Source: Metellina segmentata
Taxonomy: Eukaryota; Arthropoda; Arachnida; Araneae; Tetragnathidae
DNA length: 64,000 nucleotides
NCBI GenBank assembly: GCA_947359465.1
Contig: OX375872.1
Span: 135,706,011-135,770,010, forward strand
Direction of reading: 5' to 3'
Under the pieces are notes generated by a model. The model saw nothing but the letters and a program-made list of their open reading frames with translations. It made no database searches and was not told where the DNA came from. Positions within the stretch are counted from its first letter, which is position 1. Every line of letters begins with the position of its first letter. Positions 44,040 to 56,029 of this stretch are shown one piece after another. Position numbers and translations under genes: made by a program.

Positions 44040-44180
44040 AATATGATGTGTAGTGGCCGTCGTAGTCAGTGACCTGATGCAGGCGCCGTGGCATGGTGTC
44101 CATTAAGCTGGCAACAGAGTCAGAATCCATTCTGATTGAATCCCAGAGTCTGTTGGCAGAAATTTCTGTTTTCACTTTGT
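44040..44180 (-). pseudogene. Tc1 transposase C-terminal relic
   Basis: The minus frame reads DSVASLMDTMPRRLHQVTDY, then DGHYTSY. It fits the family end (lw..i....i..l..SMPRR...VI...G..T.Y). The catalytic part is not found, probably deleted. Confidence 0.6.
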
Positions 44181-44344
44181 GAATAATCCCCACTAACGAT
44201 AATAATCATTGAATTTTGAAAACGGTCTCACTGCGCTACTAATTATGCTCGTAATGAGTTGAAATGATGAATTCCGATGCTATAGTAACAGTTAAATCGC
44301 ATGGAGTCAAAATTTACCCAAGTTTATATTCATAGTTTTTATGG

Positions 44345-44478
44345 TTATGGTGTAATTTTTATTATCGTCACACTAGAGAAACACAACGGGTTATTGACGA
44401 CGGTCCGAAATCAATACCCTAAGGAAAATATCCGAGGACAACACCACGTAATTTTGAACCACGGTCAGATGACGAATA
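44345..44478 (-). repeat. Truncated SINE
   Basis: Inverted 3' half only (cacaacgggttattgacgac to ccacggtcagatgacga), inside the Tc1-like element. Confidence 0.8.
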
Positions 44479-45061
44479 ATTTTTATGAATATTAATTTCT
44501 TAATTTATAAAAAAAATAGTAAAATTTAGTTTGATAGTTAAAATGTTAATAGATTGTGTTTGGGTTTTTGGGTAGCAAAGGATGGTAAACAATTTCCAAG
44601 AAAAATTAATGTTTTTAGCAAATATATAACAAAAAACGTGAAATATTAGGAGATTCAATTTTCAAAACTTACAAATTGGTGAAAAATTCAATAAAATTAA
44701 TGTTTTTGTTTTATTTCCGTCTGAAATTGTGTATAGAATCCAAATTTGTGATAAAAGATGGGAGTTTGTATTGAAACTATTGGAGCAAGCATCCAGTTTA
44801 ATATGAAGTGACCTTTGAATATGACTTTTCGTTTAGTTCTACTATGTAAATTGTGCAATTGCGATTGAGTGAGTCGGTTTTTTTGACAGCTGTACTTCAT
44901 TACATATTTTAAAGAGAACGGGATTTTTTATGTAAACAGCGTTTCCCGCAGGGTTACTAAGTATAAGTATACCAAATTTGGTATGGATTGGTCAAGCGAT
45001 GTAGATTTGTATAGAGAACAGACAAAAAGACAGAGACAGACGCAAACTCTGCTTTATAAAT

Positions 45062-45324
45062 TTTTTTTTTCTAATGGCGGGCACATTTGACCGAAGTCAT
45101 TGGCCACTACAAGGCCGGAAGTGATGGCCACTTGTGAAGGAGCACCCAGTGGGAGGACCATCATTGCTCCTAACAATTACTTCGTAATTTTGCACCATGT
45201 TCAGATGACGAAGCAACACCTGAGCTGGTATACGCTTACAAACATCCATGCCCGAACCCGGATTCGAACCGGGGACCTTCCGATCTAGAGGCTAACACCT
45301 TAACCACTATATCGGTTGGTCGGC
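45062..45324 (-). repeat. Chimeric SINE: SINE-A head with a different poly(A) 3' end
   Basis: Flanked by a perfect 13-bp repeat, ctgctttataaat (45049-45061 and 45325-45337). On the minus strand it has a full SINE-A head, a deleted body, then about 110 bp not found in SINE-A and a poly(A) end instead of ATTACC units. The clean target duplication shows it inserted as one molecule. Confidence 0.88.
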
Positions 45325-45375
45325 CTGCTTTATAAATAGACTGTCAGAAAACCATAAGCTATTTATTTCATCTGG

Positions 45376-45530
45376 CATAGTCAGAAACGCATTAGGTACT
45401 TCATTACAGGTTTTAAAACTCTAATGTAGGCATTACATATTTATAATTCACGCGGGTGTCCTTCATGTAACCTTGTTCTGAGTCCCAGAACGCAAACGGG
45501 AGCCTGGGATGTACATATAAAATGGAAAAC
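45376..45530 (+). repeat. Copy of an unknown repeat family
   Basis: Matches the split copy at 27985-28435, including the ctgagtcccagaacgcaaa and acatataaaat end. The TATA-like end hints at a promoter or LTR piece. Confidence 0.65.
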
Positions 45531-46105
45531 TGTCGTCTTTCTTACAATAGGAATTATCTTTTTTCAGAAACGCATCTTCATAAAGAAAAAGGTTAAAGAT
45601 AATTCAATAAGCTACAGCGTCACATTTCACCTAGGACTCATGCAATTGAATTATGCGTTTTCGGAAACCGTAAGTGAATTAACAGTATCAAACAGGTAGC
45701 CCAACCTTTTAATTGGTTTATGTTAGAGACGACTTCAAGAACGTTTCCGCGTCACTGACCTGCTCATTCGATTTGGGAGTTTATTCAGTGTTTTGTAAAA
45801 TACCTTCAATGGCTTCCAGAAGTTTTTTTCCGACTCTAAACTGTCTGAATTGTATGGAATTAAGGATGAATGATAGCATAAACAAAGTAATTAAGTAAAG
45901 AATGGTAATGTTATGCGCATGGTAGGCTGAAAGTATTTGTGGACGTTTGCCAGTGCTTGATAGACTGATGTCCGCGTAGAATGACCTTCTAATGACGTTG
46001 AAGAGACAATCCGAAGCATTTTGAGAGGCTTTGTCCTGGTGAAACTTAATGTAGGTAGCGGTAGTGTTTTACGGAGGAACGTGTGCGCATTCCGGTATGG
46101 GTATT
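45531..46105. other. Unassigned
   Basis: No supported feature; only short AT-rich open frames. Confidence 0.4.
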
Positions 46106-46392
46106 TGGTATTTTAATTCACGTTGCACTGGAGCAACACAACGGGCTATTGAAGACGGAAGAAAAATATACGAGGTCAACACCAGGAAATTTTGAACCAC
46201 AGTCAGATGACGATGTCACGCCTGAGATTGTACCTCCTCTCCAAACTTCCACACCACGCCAACGTGAGGACCTTTGAGGCTCCGGCAGATGTAACGTGCA
46301 CCACCCCTTTTGCACAAGACGGTCTTTGTGTGGAATCGAACACGCAGCCCTTCGGTTGCTAGTCCGTTTCCTCTTCCAACTGGCTACCGCGG
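46106..46392 (-). repeat. SINE-B copy
   Basis: From inverted tail to an inverted head, cttcggttgctagtccgttt; a diverged copy. Confidence 0.75.
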
Positions 46393-46470
46393 CCTTCTAC
46401 GTATTCCGGATGTGACGTCAATTGATTTCGAATACGATTACAGCTACTCGTCTCGAATAAAAATTTAGAA

Positions 46471-46745
46471 CCCGGTTGGAAGAGTAATGGATTTGCATCC
46501 GGTGGATTGCGAATTCGAGATTCGGTCCAGCCAAAGACCGTCGCGTACAAAGGGCCTGCTGCACGTTAAATCCGTCGTGGCGTCAAATGTCCTCGCGTTG
46601 GCGTGGCATCGAATCAAAGATACTAGGTGCCAGTTGAGGCGAAACTTTGTCATCTGACTGTGGTTCAAAATTACGTGTTCTCCTCGGATTTTTCCCTTAG
46701 GGTTTGAACCCGGACTATTGCCAATAGACCCTTGTGTTGCCCCAT
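46471..46745 (+). repeat. SINE-B copy
   Basis: The head is cccggttggaagagtaatgg, the body is tccgtcgtggcgtcaaatg, and the end is cttgtgttgcccc. It is head-to-head with the copy at 46106-46392. Confidence 0.75.
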
Positions 46746-47104
46746 ATAATTATTATTATTATAATTATATACGATAATAATATAGCGATATTATATAATT
46801 ATAGCGATATTAATTTAAATACCTATCTACCAGTAAAATTTATTCATCTGCAAAAAATGTACTCCGAATTGATATATGAAACTTATATATCATATAAAAG
46901 CCATTTGGGCTACAGTAAATAAAACAAACGTTTATGTGTTCTCCGTAAGAGCACAGCAACGTTATTCTAGAATAACATATTTGAAATCGAGTTTCTTGTG
47001 TGTTACTCTTGAACTCATGGTGGTGGAGTTCTTGCTCTACCGAAATGGTCATTGACGAAGAATTTTTTTTACATTGACGAAGTTTGTAACCCACCAAGTG
47101 GTTT
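46746..47104. other. Unassigned AT-rich DNA
   Basis: An AT-rich run (46745-46815), then nothing recognisable. Confidence 0.4.
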
Positions 47105-47590
47105 CAACGAGATATGTCGCCCATCTAGATATGACTGATTTTTGTAATAACGAGACACCGTGTCATCAAAATGTTGCCTTTTTTTAATGATGACAAGATG
47201 AAGATCTGGTCATTTGTTCCATTCACGAGATATCTCGTCCACCGAGATAAGGTCACTTCTATTTTAATCACAAGTCATTTCGTCCGTCGAGATCTGGCTG
47301 CAAAACTAACCAGATCTTGTTGGACGAGATATCTCTCCATTAGAGTAAAAGTAACCAAATCTTGTTCTGATCCTCATGAAAAAGATCTGCAATATCTTGA
47401 TTACGAGATACCTCGTCATTAGTGAGGACACATGATCCCGATCATTATGAAAAAACTGGTCAGATCTTGATCTCGTCATCTTAAAAAGAATTGACAGCAT
47501 CTTAATGACGAAATACCTCGTCATTAAAATTATTTAGATCTTGGACGAAATATCGTGTCGAAACTACTTATAGGATTAATGACGAGACGC
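47105..47590. repeat. Degenerate array of gagatatctcgtc palindromes
   Basis: About ten imperfect units of 40-55 bp combine acgagatatctcgtc(c/a) palindromes with cagatcttg and actggtcag. It is the same family as 25740-25935. Confidence 0.75.
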
Positions 47591-47689
47591 CTCTTCGAGA
47601 CAACCACAAGGATGGTTAAATCGTGATTGGTCATTGTTTTTAGAGGTTTATAAATTTTTATTATCACTTTTGTCTAAGATTTTCAACTA

Positions 47690-49011
47690 CAAGGTCATCA
47701 AAAAAGAATGCCTGGATTTCAAAACCGTATCATAAAAAATAGACAGTACATAAACACATTGTTCAAGGGCAAAAATATTAAGAATATCTCTTGTTTCAAT
47801 ATCAGTATGCTTCGATACGTGCACCATTAATAGCTCGACAGACGTCTAAACGAAAATAAATCTTCTGCCACGTCTTCCGAAGCATGTCCCGAGTTACCGT
47901 TGCAATAGCAGATGCGTGTGTGTTAGGTGGCTGAGATCTGTTCACTATACTCGATGTTCTTGATGTATCCCCAGAAGAAGACCCACGGGATGAGATTTGG
48001 GCTTTGAGGATGTATTCGTCACCCCGTCCAATCCATGAGTTGTGAACTTCGAATTTAAGGCTTGAAGCACAGATTGGTAAAAATGGGGAGAAGCTCCGTC
48101 CTGCATGAAAGCAATCTAATTGTCAGTTTCTGCCTCCAAATCTTCAATTTGTGGAAAGACATAGATTTGGAACATATTGAGATAAACATCTCCAGTAATG
48201 CTGCTCTCCGTGAAGAAGAAAGGGATAACAACACGATCGTAGAGCAGGCCAAACCAAACATTCTTTTCTGGGATTACTCGAACGTAATGGTGGATATCAG
48301 TGTGTTTGTTCCTCTGATCCCCAAATTCGGCAATTATGCCTGTTGACGCGGTCTTGTGGGTCGGAAGGATCCCCTCTACTATGCTACTCAATGTCCCCAC
48401 ACGACTCGATTTCACGTGCGCTGCCACAAAAACGGACCGGACAGCGTTTCTAATTGCATTTAACCACAGAGAGGCAAGGAAGCGGATTTGTGGACTGGCG
48501 CATTTCCTTCTGAAGTATGGACATATAGCAGCAGTAACTTAGTCTTTAAATAACTGCATTTTTTTTTCTCTTTCACTTGTCTTGCTTTTGGTAATATTAT
48601 TTTGGTTAACTTGTTCCAGTGGACAATCCCTTCTGAAAATGGGGTTGTATTGCGAAAGTGGGGATATTTTTTTCTTTCTCCAAAATCCTCACTCTGTAAT
48701 TTATCACTTTTTTTGCGCTTTTAATAAAGTACCCAGGAATGCTCATCAAACTGATAAGTTCCTTAAAAGGACAGGCTCTTTAGCTCTACTGGTGGTTATC
48801 AGGTTATCTTATTATGAAATGTGGACTCTGTGAAAAGAATACGGTTGAAGAAAGTGTCGTCACCATCAAAATATTTCGCAGCATAGAAATTGCAAACATT
48901 CAACTCTCTTTGGTATGTCAGTTAAAACTTACGTTCTTTCATTCTCATTATGTTTCTCAGCCTCTTCGTCATACGGTTTTGAAATCATTGTATTCTTTTT
49001 TGATGACCCTG
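47690..49011 (-). mobile_element. Mariner-like element, full length, decayed (1,322 bp)
   Basis: Inverted ends share about 45 bp (caaggtcatcaaaaaagaat at the left, and the complement of attcttttttgatgaccctg at the right). They are flanked by TA (47688-47689 and 49012-49013). Confidence 0.92.
47802..48430 (-). pseudogene. Mariner-like transposase pseudogene
   Basis: The minus strand reads VWFGLLYDRVVIPFFFTESS, then ITGDVYLNMFQIYVFPQIED. Through frame breaks come the NSWIGRGDEY region, TRDMLRKTWQKIYFRLDVCR and the end NGARIEAY. This is the DD37D/ISL-type mariner-like family with the usual (I)GPFFF...TG..YL..L signature. The expected second-Asp (DGAPPH) segment is corrupted. Upstream to 48990 the N-terminal part is too mutated to read. 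Confidence 0.85.
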
Positions 49012-49013
49012 TA

Positions 49014-49369
49014 TTTATCTGCTGAAATATATATGTCCCTCTTTGGTGGTCGGTGAAACGCTTTTCGTGATTAGAATTTGTGTCGACGAATTCCAATTTT
49101 GAGGTCCCCTACTGGACATTCTGGAAGATAATACAATACCCCCCATCCAAGACATTAAAGACAAAAAGTTTAAAACCTCCCAATTCCCCGACGTCACGTA
49201 CAAAGCATTTTTATAAAATGCAATCCGATATCCAATACCGGATACTTTCGTTATCACGGGAATCTAAGTAGCGCCCTGACAGCAGACATAGATTTTAGAT
49301 GCCTTTCTGAGCATTCCTGAAAACCAGGAAGAGGTATAAAAATTCAAGCCCGCTATCGATTGCGGGAAA
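49014..49369. other. Unassigned
   Basis: I see no gene. Two short opposing frames overlap here without recognisable domains. Confidence 0.4.
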
Positions 49370-50175
49370 ATAAGTACAATAATTTTTTAATGCTAAAAGT
49401 AATTTTTTAACAAAGAAAACTGGGAACAGTGATGGTGTAATGCGATCGATGTTGTCCATTTTTGTCTTGAGTATCAATGGTAATTTTTGCTTGAAATAGC
49501 TTTCAGTAGTTCGAAAAATTATGATTTTTTTGTGATGTTATCAATGTGTTATCGTCTGTGATAGACGAGTCCCCCGGAAAATCGAAAAGTTTCCGAAAGA
49601 CCGTTCATTCTTGAAGCCTTTCAAAGAGTTTAATGCAAGATTAATGTTTTTAATGTTGAAAAGTAATTTTTTAACGAAGAAAACTGTATAGGATTAGTGA
49701 TGGTATAGTACGACCTATGTTGAACATTTTTCTCTTGAGCATGGATGATAGTTTTAGCCTGAGATATATTTCAGCATTTTCAGAATTGTGAACTTTTTGT
49801 GATGAGTTGTCTTTGATGGACGGGCCCATAGGAAAATCGAGAAATTCCAGAAAGACCGGTGATTCTTGTAGCCTTTCCACAAGTTTGAATCTTTCAACAA
49901 GGTTAATGTAAGATTAGTGTTTTAATGCTGAAAAGTATTTTTTAAATGAGAAAAAGTGAGAACTATGATGGTGTAATACGAACTGTACGTTATCCAGTTG
50001 TGCCTTGAACATCGATGATAGTTATAGCCTGAGATAGATTTCAGCATTTTACAAAATTGCTAACTATTTGCGATGTTATCAATGCGTTGTATGTGATGGA
50101 CGGGCTCAACGGAAAATCGATAAATTGCCAAAAGATTTTTGACTCTTGGAATATTTCAAGAAGGCAACTAAGAAA
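49370..50175. repeat. ~270-bp tandem repeat, three diverged units
   Basis: Landmarks recur in order: ttaatg(c/t)t(g)aaaagta at 49385, 49647 and 49917; gcctgaga(g/t)agatttcagc; and ggaaaatcga at about 49576, 49831 and 50111. The period is 255-280 bp. Confidence 0.85.
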
Positions 50176-50318
50176 ATTTGATTTTAGACACTGATAATTT
50201 ATTTTAGACAGTAATGTAAACGTTTTCCAAGTGAACCGTGTACCAAAAGCACTATAAATGTGAGTTGAAATGTGTGTATCGTCATTTGACTGCTGTAAAT
50301 GATTGATTAAAAGTCAAT

Positions 50319-50950
50319 ATGCCTCTCCGAAAAACGAAGTTCGAGTTCGAACGAGAACGCATTATCGGTCATCTTGAGGGTGGCCTTTCGTATCACGAAA
50401 TCGCCAATCGTACTCGTGATGTCACAACAGTTATACGGGTGTGGAAGAGATGAACCATGGAGAAACGAACAAGAGTCGAAACCCTGTCAGTGTGCCATGC
50501 AATATGACGTCACCACGGGGCGACAGATGTCTATCAGGTATGTAATTGTATGTCCCTACGGTTAGTCGACATCTGCTATGTCATGGGCTACGTGCAAGGA
50601 TTCCTCTGCGCAGAATTCCTTTGACGCTGGACCACCGACGCCTCAGGATATAATGGGCTCTAAAACATTGCCAATGGTATGCCGATAGGCAAGAAGTCGT
50701 CTTCTCAGATGAGTCCCATTACCATCTGGACTATAACGATGAACGCGTACTCGTCAGGCGCTACAGAGGTGAACGCCTTATGACGGAGTGTCTTATTCAG
50801 CGTCATACTGGACGGCGTTATGGTTTTGGGCGCTATTGGATATCGTGGGTGATCACACCTACTCCAAATTGTAGACATTGAACAGCGGGCGATACATCAG
50901 GGAAGTTGTGGAGCCCGAGATCCTACGCCTCATGCAACGCAGTCCCGGAG
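50319..50950 (+). pseudogene. Third Tc1 transposase relic, N-terminal part
   Basis: The ATG at 50319 starts MPLRKTKFEFERERIIGHLEGG, close to the 37510 transposase. Several stops and shifts follow; a DESHYHLDY-like first-Asp region lies near 50710, RYIREVVEPEILRLMQR at 50890-50940. The frame is cut at 50950 by the 7.7-kb insertion. Confidence 0.88.
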
Positions 50951-51002
50951 GCATACGCGGAAACCCTCACGCTTTCAGCACCTCTTGGCGAGTTGGCGAT
51001 AG

Positions 51003-52099
51003 AAAGCGCATTGAGAACCGAAGACTGGGGAAATCGGCAATAATTCTCAATTTCTCGAGCAAACCTACTACGTTGTAAAAAAGATCGCCATTTTTCTCTC
51101 GCTGAGTGCTATGATTTTCCGTATGATTTTCTTTTTGGATATTCTAAATATATGTTGACATTCTAGATAGTAATATACAAATCTTTTTGCAATTCTTTAT
51201 CTGTCTGTATTGTAACTACTTCGAAGAATTGGTTGATATAAGAAGCAGGCGGCAAAAACGTACCCCCATGTAAACAAATTATATATGTTCACATTTATTT
51301 GAAATTTAGTCAATCAATTGCCTTTTGTTATGATTTTTACAATATAAAATGATCACTGACTCTAAAACTCGTCAAATACAAAGAATTGATGAGTATGTAT
51401 TTGTTTATTGTGGAACTTATATTCGCCCTTATAACCTACACAGTGTTTGTATTTTCATAATATAGTTTCTTATGAATTAAATCTCTTGTTTGATCGTCTA
51501 CCTAATATAATCTCGCCACTGTTTGTTGAGACAACTAGTAGTAAATATAAACTTAGTAAAAGCAGTTATCAATAATAAGTATTAAGATTTAAGCAAAGTA
51601 TTTTTTTTGTAAACAAATACACTTCTCGATTTGTTTCACTCATTTGAGCTCAAGATAACAAAATTTAAATTGAAAAAATATTCCATTTTGTCTGTTTTCA
51701 ATAGCTTAGCTTTCTTTAAACAAAGTTTTTTCTATCTCATATCCTATAATTATAGCACTTGCATTTGGGCTGCTATGGAGACAAAATTTTTTTACGCGTG
51801 CATTCATAAAGGACCAAAAAATTTTTAATTTGTTTTATTTCATATTTATTGTTTAAGTTATTAGGATGTGTCACAAACATATATTTTATAATGTATTTAA
51901 TATATATTTGTAACTCAAGCAAAACATGTAGTTTTTTCCCGTCTAATAAATATTTTTATTTCAAGGACCTACATTATTCTGTATTTTAAATCACTTTATG
52001 TATTATGTTGTTGTTTATTACCATTTTAACCCTTAACGGTCATTAGTCACTTCTCACGTAACAACAGTACTATGTCTCTGTGGTCGTAAGTCACCTCTC
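51003..52099. other. Unassigned AT-rich interior
   Basis: No coding signal is recognised between the left inverted repeat and the LINE fragment. Confidence 0.45.
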
Positions 52100-52199
52100 A
52101 CGTGACGACAACAGTGCTTTGTCTCTGAAGTCAATATGTCACATGGGTGGTGACAAGACTGATACTGTCAAAATTCACTGTCTGTGTAATGTGGGCACA

Positions 52200-52655
52200 A
52201 TTGCCTTGTCAGTTCAAATTCTCAAGATCCTTATGGAATTGTGGGAACTACGATGGAGTGCAGATACAATAGGTAAAAGAATGCACAAGTTTTTTCCCAC
52301 TCCAGATATTAGTCAATATGTGTACCACCCCATAACATCCCAGCTACTCATAGGCCATGGTCGCTTTCCGGAATACTTTTTAAAAAACTTTTTTTCTTAG
52401 GAAAGCAAGTTTCTGATCTGTGTCAGTGTGGAGAGTTTGTTGACTCGCCATTACATCTTCCACTGTAAACTCACGGAACACCTTAGGGGTGATCTCCTTT
52501 TCCTAAAAGAGGCTACCAAAACTTACTCACAACACCCTCAGTATCACCAGGCCCTCCTGGCCTTGGACAGATTTGTGACTGCCAAACTTATGCCGTTCTT
52601 CACAACATTAGGTAAGTTGGTGGGTATTTTGAGCAGTAGTGTGATGAAGCATTGA
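52200..52655 (+). pseudogene. LINE ORF2 C-terminal fragment
   Basis: QLLIGHGRFPEYFLKNFF is followed, after a frame step, by a CQCGEFVDSPLH region and RFVTAKLMPFFTTL. This is the post-RNase H segment of Jockey/R1-type LINEs. The preceding part (ELWELRWSADTIGKRMHKFF) is the linker. Confidence 0.75.
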
Positions 52656-52714
52656 CTGTTGGCTTGAGAAGGTCTTTGCTAGAGGCCCGCAAAGTAACAC
52701 GATGTATACTGTGT

Positions 52715-52950
52715 GGTTCGGATGCAACATCGACAGCTAAACATCAATGTTTTTGAAGTATCGATATTCAAAATTAAAACATCAAGGTTGATAATGCATC
52801 GCCCCCAAAACATCGATGTTTTTAAAATTCAGTGTATTAAAACTTTCTTCCCCATTTCTTAAAACTGGTTTAGCACCTAGTGATGCGACATAGGCTCCAA
52901 TACATCAATGTTTTGAAAATATCGACATTGATGTCGCATCACTACTTTTC
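52715..52950. repeat. hAT-end fragments
   Basis: gatgcaacatcgacagctaaacatc and an inverted cgacattgatgtcgcatcac end, with catcgatg motifs, belong to the same non-autonomous hAT family as 15.0-16.6 kb. Confidence 0.75.
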
Positions 52951-53029
52951 AGACCCTTGGCCCCACTTTGGTCTAAAAGTAAGTTCAATTTGGCGATTAT
53001 GAAAATTATGCTACTTGGTTATTTTTATA

Positions 53030-53247
53030 ACCCCAAAGGGAAAAATTAAGACACAACATAATTTTGAATCATTTTTAAATAACGAGGCAACACCCAAGCT
53101 GGCACTCCAAACTTACACACCACGCTAATGTAAGAACACAATATATTTAACATGCACCAGCCCCCTTTCTACACGACGGTCTTTGGCAGGATTCGAACTC
53201 CCAACCCTCCGGTTGCTAGTCCATTACTCTTGCAACCATGGCACCTG
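53030..53247 (-). repeat. SINE-B copy
   Basis: Inverted body and head (ctccggttgctagtccatta); the 3' tail is eroded. Confidence 0.75.
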
Positions 53248-53514
53248 TTATAGTTGTAGTTTTTTAGGAGTTACATCATATATTAGTTTTGTATGCCAAA
53301 AAATACATAATCAATGATTAAATTTATAATTTTTCTTATTATGAACAGAAGAAAAGATTTTTTGTTTTATAATAAAATTACAATATTAATCTGAGTAATA
53401 TTATTCGTTTAATTACTAAGTGTGCAATAATTTATTCACAAGACCTTTTAGGAGTTATAACATGCTACTGATTAGTCTAAAACCAACATTTTGATGAAAT
53501 GTGGTATATCTAAT

Positions 53515-53750
53515 GGTATTTTTAATTAACGTCTCTCTCTCTCTCCCACTGGAGCAACACAATGGGCTATTTGTGACGATCCTGGATCAACCCCAAAGGG
53601 AAAGATTAAGACAACATAATTTTGAATCATGGTCATATAGCGAGGCAACACAACAGATTTAACATGCACCAGCCCCCTTCTCCATGACGGTCTTTGGCTG
53701 GATTCGAACTTCCAACCCTCTGGTTGCTCTTCCCACCACGGCACCTGTTA
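53515..53750 (-). repeat. SINE-B copy with (CT)n
   Basis: Inverted tail, a short tctctctctctct run, a shortened body and the head ccctctggttgctcttccca. The flanks acctgttat(a) after this copy and the previous one are similar, so the pair may come from one duplication. Confidence 0.7.
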
Positions 53751-55395
53751 TATTAGCATGATGCTGATTTAATTAATTTTTCAAAAATTATTTTATCTAA
53801 AAGTTTCATGTCCTGATCAGGACAGATGTTGAGTGAGTTAAATATATGGAGATAGCATGAGCACATTTTTATAAGTTTCACAGAAGTCTACTTTGAACAA
53901 GTTTAGCTGACTCGTGGTTCTAGATAAGCTTTGAATGTAAATCTGACTAAAGCCAATAATGCTAAAGTTGCAAGAATCGGAATGTATAGCTACAGAAAAT
54001 TTTACGACTTGAAAATATTTACCAACCTAAATATTGGTTTACAATTTCTTCAGTTGTTATGCAGGATGTTTACATAGGACATCATTTTGTTTTGGAATAA
54101 CTTTTAAATAAAACATTTATAATTTCATTGTGCACTCAATGATTGACATTATTCATTGAATTTAATATCAGTCAAATGACTGCCAGCACTGCATATTTAG
54201 TCTTCCATCCACATGATTTCTTAAGACCATTTTGCTCTACAGCTTTTACAGGGTTTGATTGTCATTTATTTAGGAAGCTGATCTAGGTTAGTGAGTGTGA
54301 ATCTCAGCACATTTTAGCAAAATATTTGATCTCTATGATGGAGACTTCTAGAAAATTGTAAAATTACTTTGGGTTACATCGTGTGCCTTCAAAACAAATA
54401 TGTGTAAAATAAATTTCAAAACACTGTTCTCTGCAAGATACGAAAAAGTCTGACCGACTTCTTACAGAAAGTTCCCAAGAAAACATTGATACTGTATGAT
54501 ATATAGTGTTATTGAAAAACAAGGGACCTCTGTTGACATTACACACAAGTAGGCTTTCTCCAAACACAATATGGGAAAAATTTGGATTTTCATCGAAGCT
54601 CTAAATGTTATTATGCATGCAATTCTCTTGGTCTATATTATATTCCACATATAAGTATAATTATTTCAGTTCTAAAGTTCAATTTAAATTACATTCCAAA
54701 ACAGTTCAATCCAGAAAAAAATTACTAGGTTACCAATTCTCAATTTTAACAATACTTGCGTGTACCAGACAACATTGGCAATCTTGAATAATTATGAAAA
54801 TCAGAACTAAATATAAATCTTTTAGTACAAATTGTAAGCAACATTTAATGTATTCAGAATGATTTATTGAGACTGATTCTGACAATGCAAGATATTTTTG
54901 TAAACAAACACATGAAGGTAAACAAAAAGAAGTGTTTCAGTTACAGTGAATATATGTACTTCAATTCATTATAGAAGGTATTTTTTAATTAATGTCTTAC
55001 AAGAAAAACAAAGAAACAAAAATGGTACATAAAAAATTTTATTTTCATTTCAATACACAATAAACTTTAAATATCAAGTAATTTAGTCATACATTACAAA
55101 AATTCATTTTTCTGTAAATGAAAATGAAATAATGGGTGAGCCGGAGAACTTAGGCCGAAGGCCTTCTATCTCCCTCAGAAAGTAGTTGGGAACTGAGCAG
55201 GTTTTGAAGTTCACTGAAATATGTAAGGTAGAGTGAGTGCAGTTGGTTGTCCAATGAAAACAGGTGGCTTAGAAATTGGGCAGATCAAGGACGAGTCCAA
55301 TTGGAACAGTACATAAGATGCAAGATGACAAGGAAGGCTTAAGAATTATTAAATTAAAGAAAAAATAAAAGCAGGAGATTTAAATAGTAAGAACA
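53751..55395. other. Unassigned AT-rich interior
   Basis: I see no supported gene or known repeat. Confidence 0.45.
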
Positions 55396-55761
55396 TTAAG
55401 GATTAAGAATGACTCTGGGTCTTTTATTATATTCGGGTTGACGAGGGTCATACCTGGGGATACACTGGATGGCAGGGTTATCAATTAATTCAAGATTAGC
55501 ATAAAAATTAGTAGCAAGTTTACTGAAGTAAGTTTTAAGTTCGGTAATTTCAAGATCTTCGCGAATTTTAGCGTTTCGGTTGTACCAGGGATAACCACAG
55601 ATAATACGTAGAGTAGAATTTTGAAGAGATTCAAGTTTTTGGAGGGTAGTTTTCGCTGCGTATCCCAATTTTCTGTAAATATAATTAACCATACAAGACT
55701 CAAAAAAAAACTTTTTTGCATGAAAATTTAACTTATGACCATTAAGTGTAGAATTATTCAA
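55396..55761 (-). pseudogene. Jockey-type LINE RT C-terminal fragment
   Basis: An open minus frame of 121 codons contains LQKLESLQNSTLRIICGYPW, then YNRNAKIREDLEI. This is the L..LQ.K.LR.I...PWY.RN..I..DL.I motif after the RT domain of Jockey LINEs. No RT core is found upstream. Confidence 0.8.
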
Positions 55762-56029
55762 ATTTAAGTATTTCCAATCTTAAATTTTTTTTTTTATCTT
55801 GAAACTTTTTTTTTTTTTAATAGAGAAAATGTTTATTTTTGTAAAAAATTGGGTAATTTAAAAAATTACTTAACATTTTGGCAATAACTGCTATCACAAA
55901 AACACCTGCTTCAAGAAATAAAAACAAAACCACATAGAAACACATTTTGATAATAGAAATTACAAAAACATAAATACAAGTAAGGGATAGTTAAAAATCT
56001 GAAGGATGAGGAACCTGAAAATATAAAGT

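Larger units (their letters stand above)
43330..44892 (-). mobile_element. Tc1-like element with long inverted repeats (1,563 bp)
   Basis: The ends begin cagc(c/t)gtcaaaaaaa and the inverted match extends about 200 bp (43330-43560 against 44700-44892, e.g. cgcaattgcacaatttaca). They are flanked by TA (43328-43329 and 44893-44894). A relative of the empty site, cagaaacgcattaggtactt, survives at 45385-45404. Inside are a transposase C-terminal relic, a 19-bp minisatellite and a SINE fragment. Confidence 0.88.
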
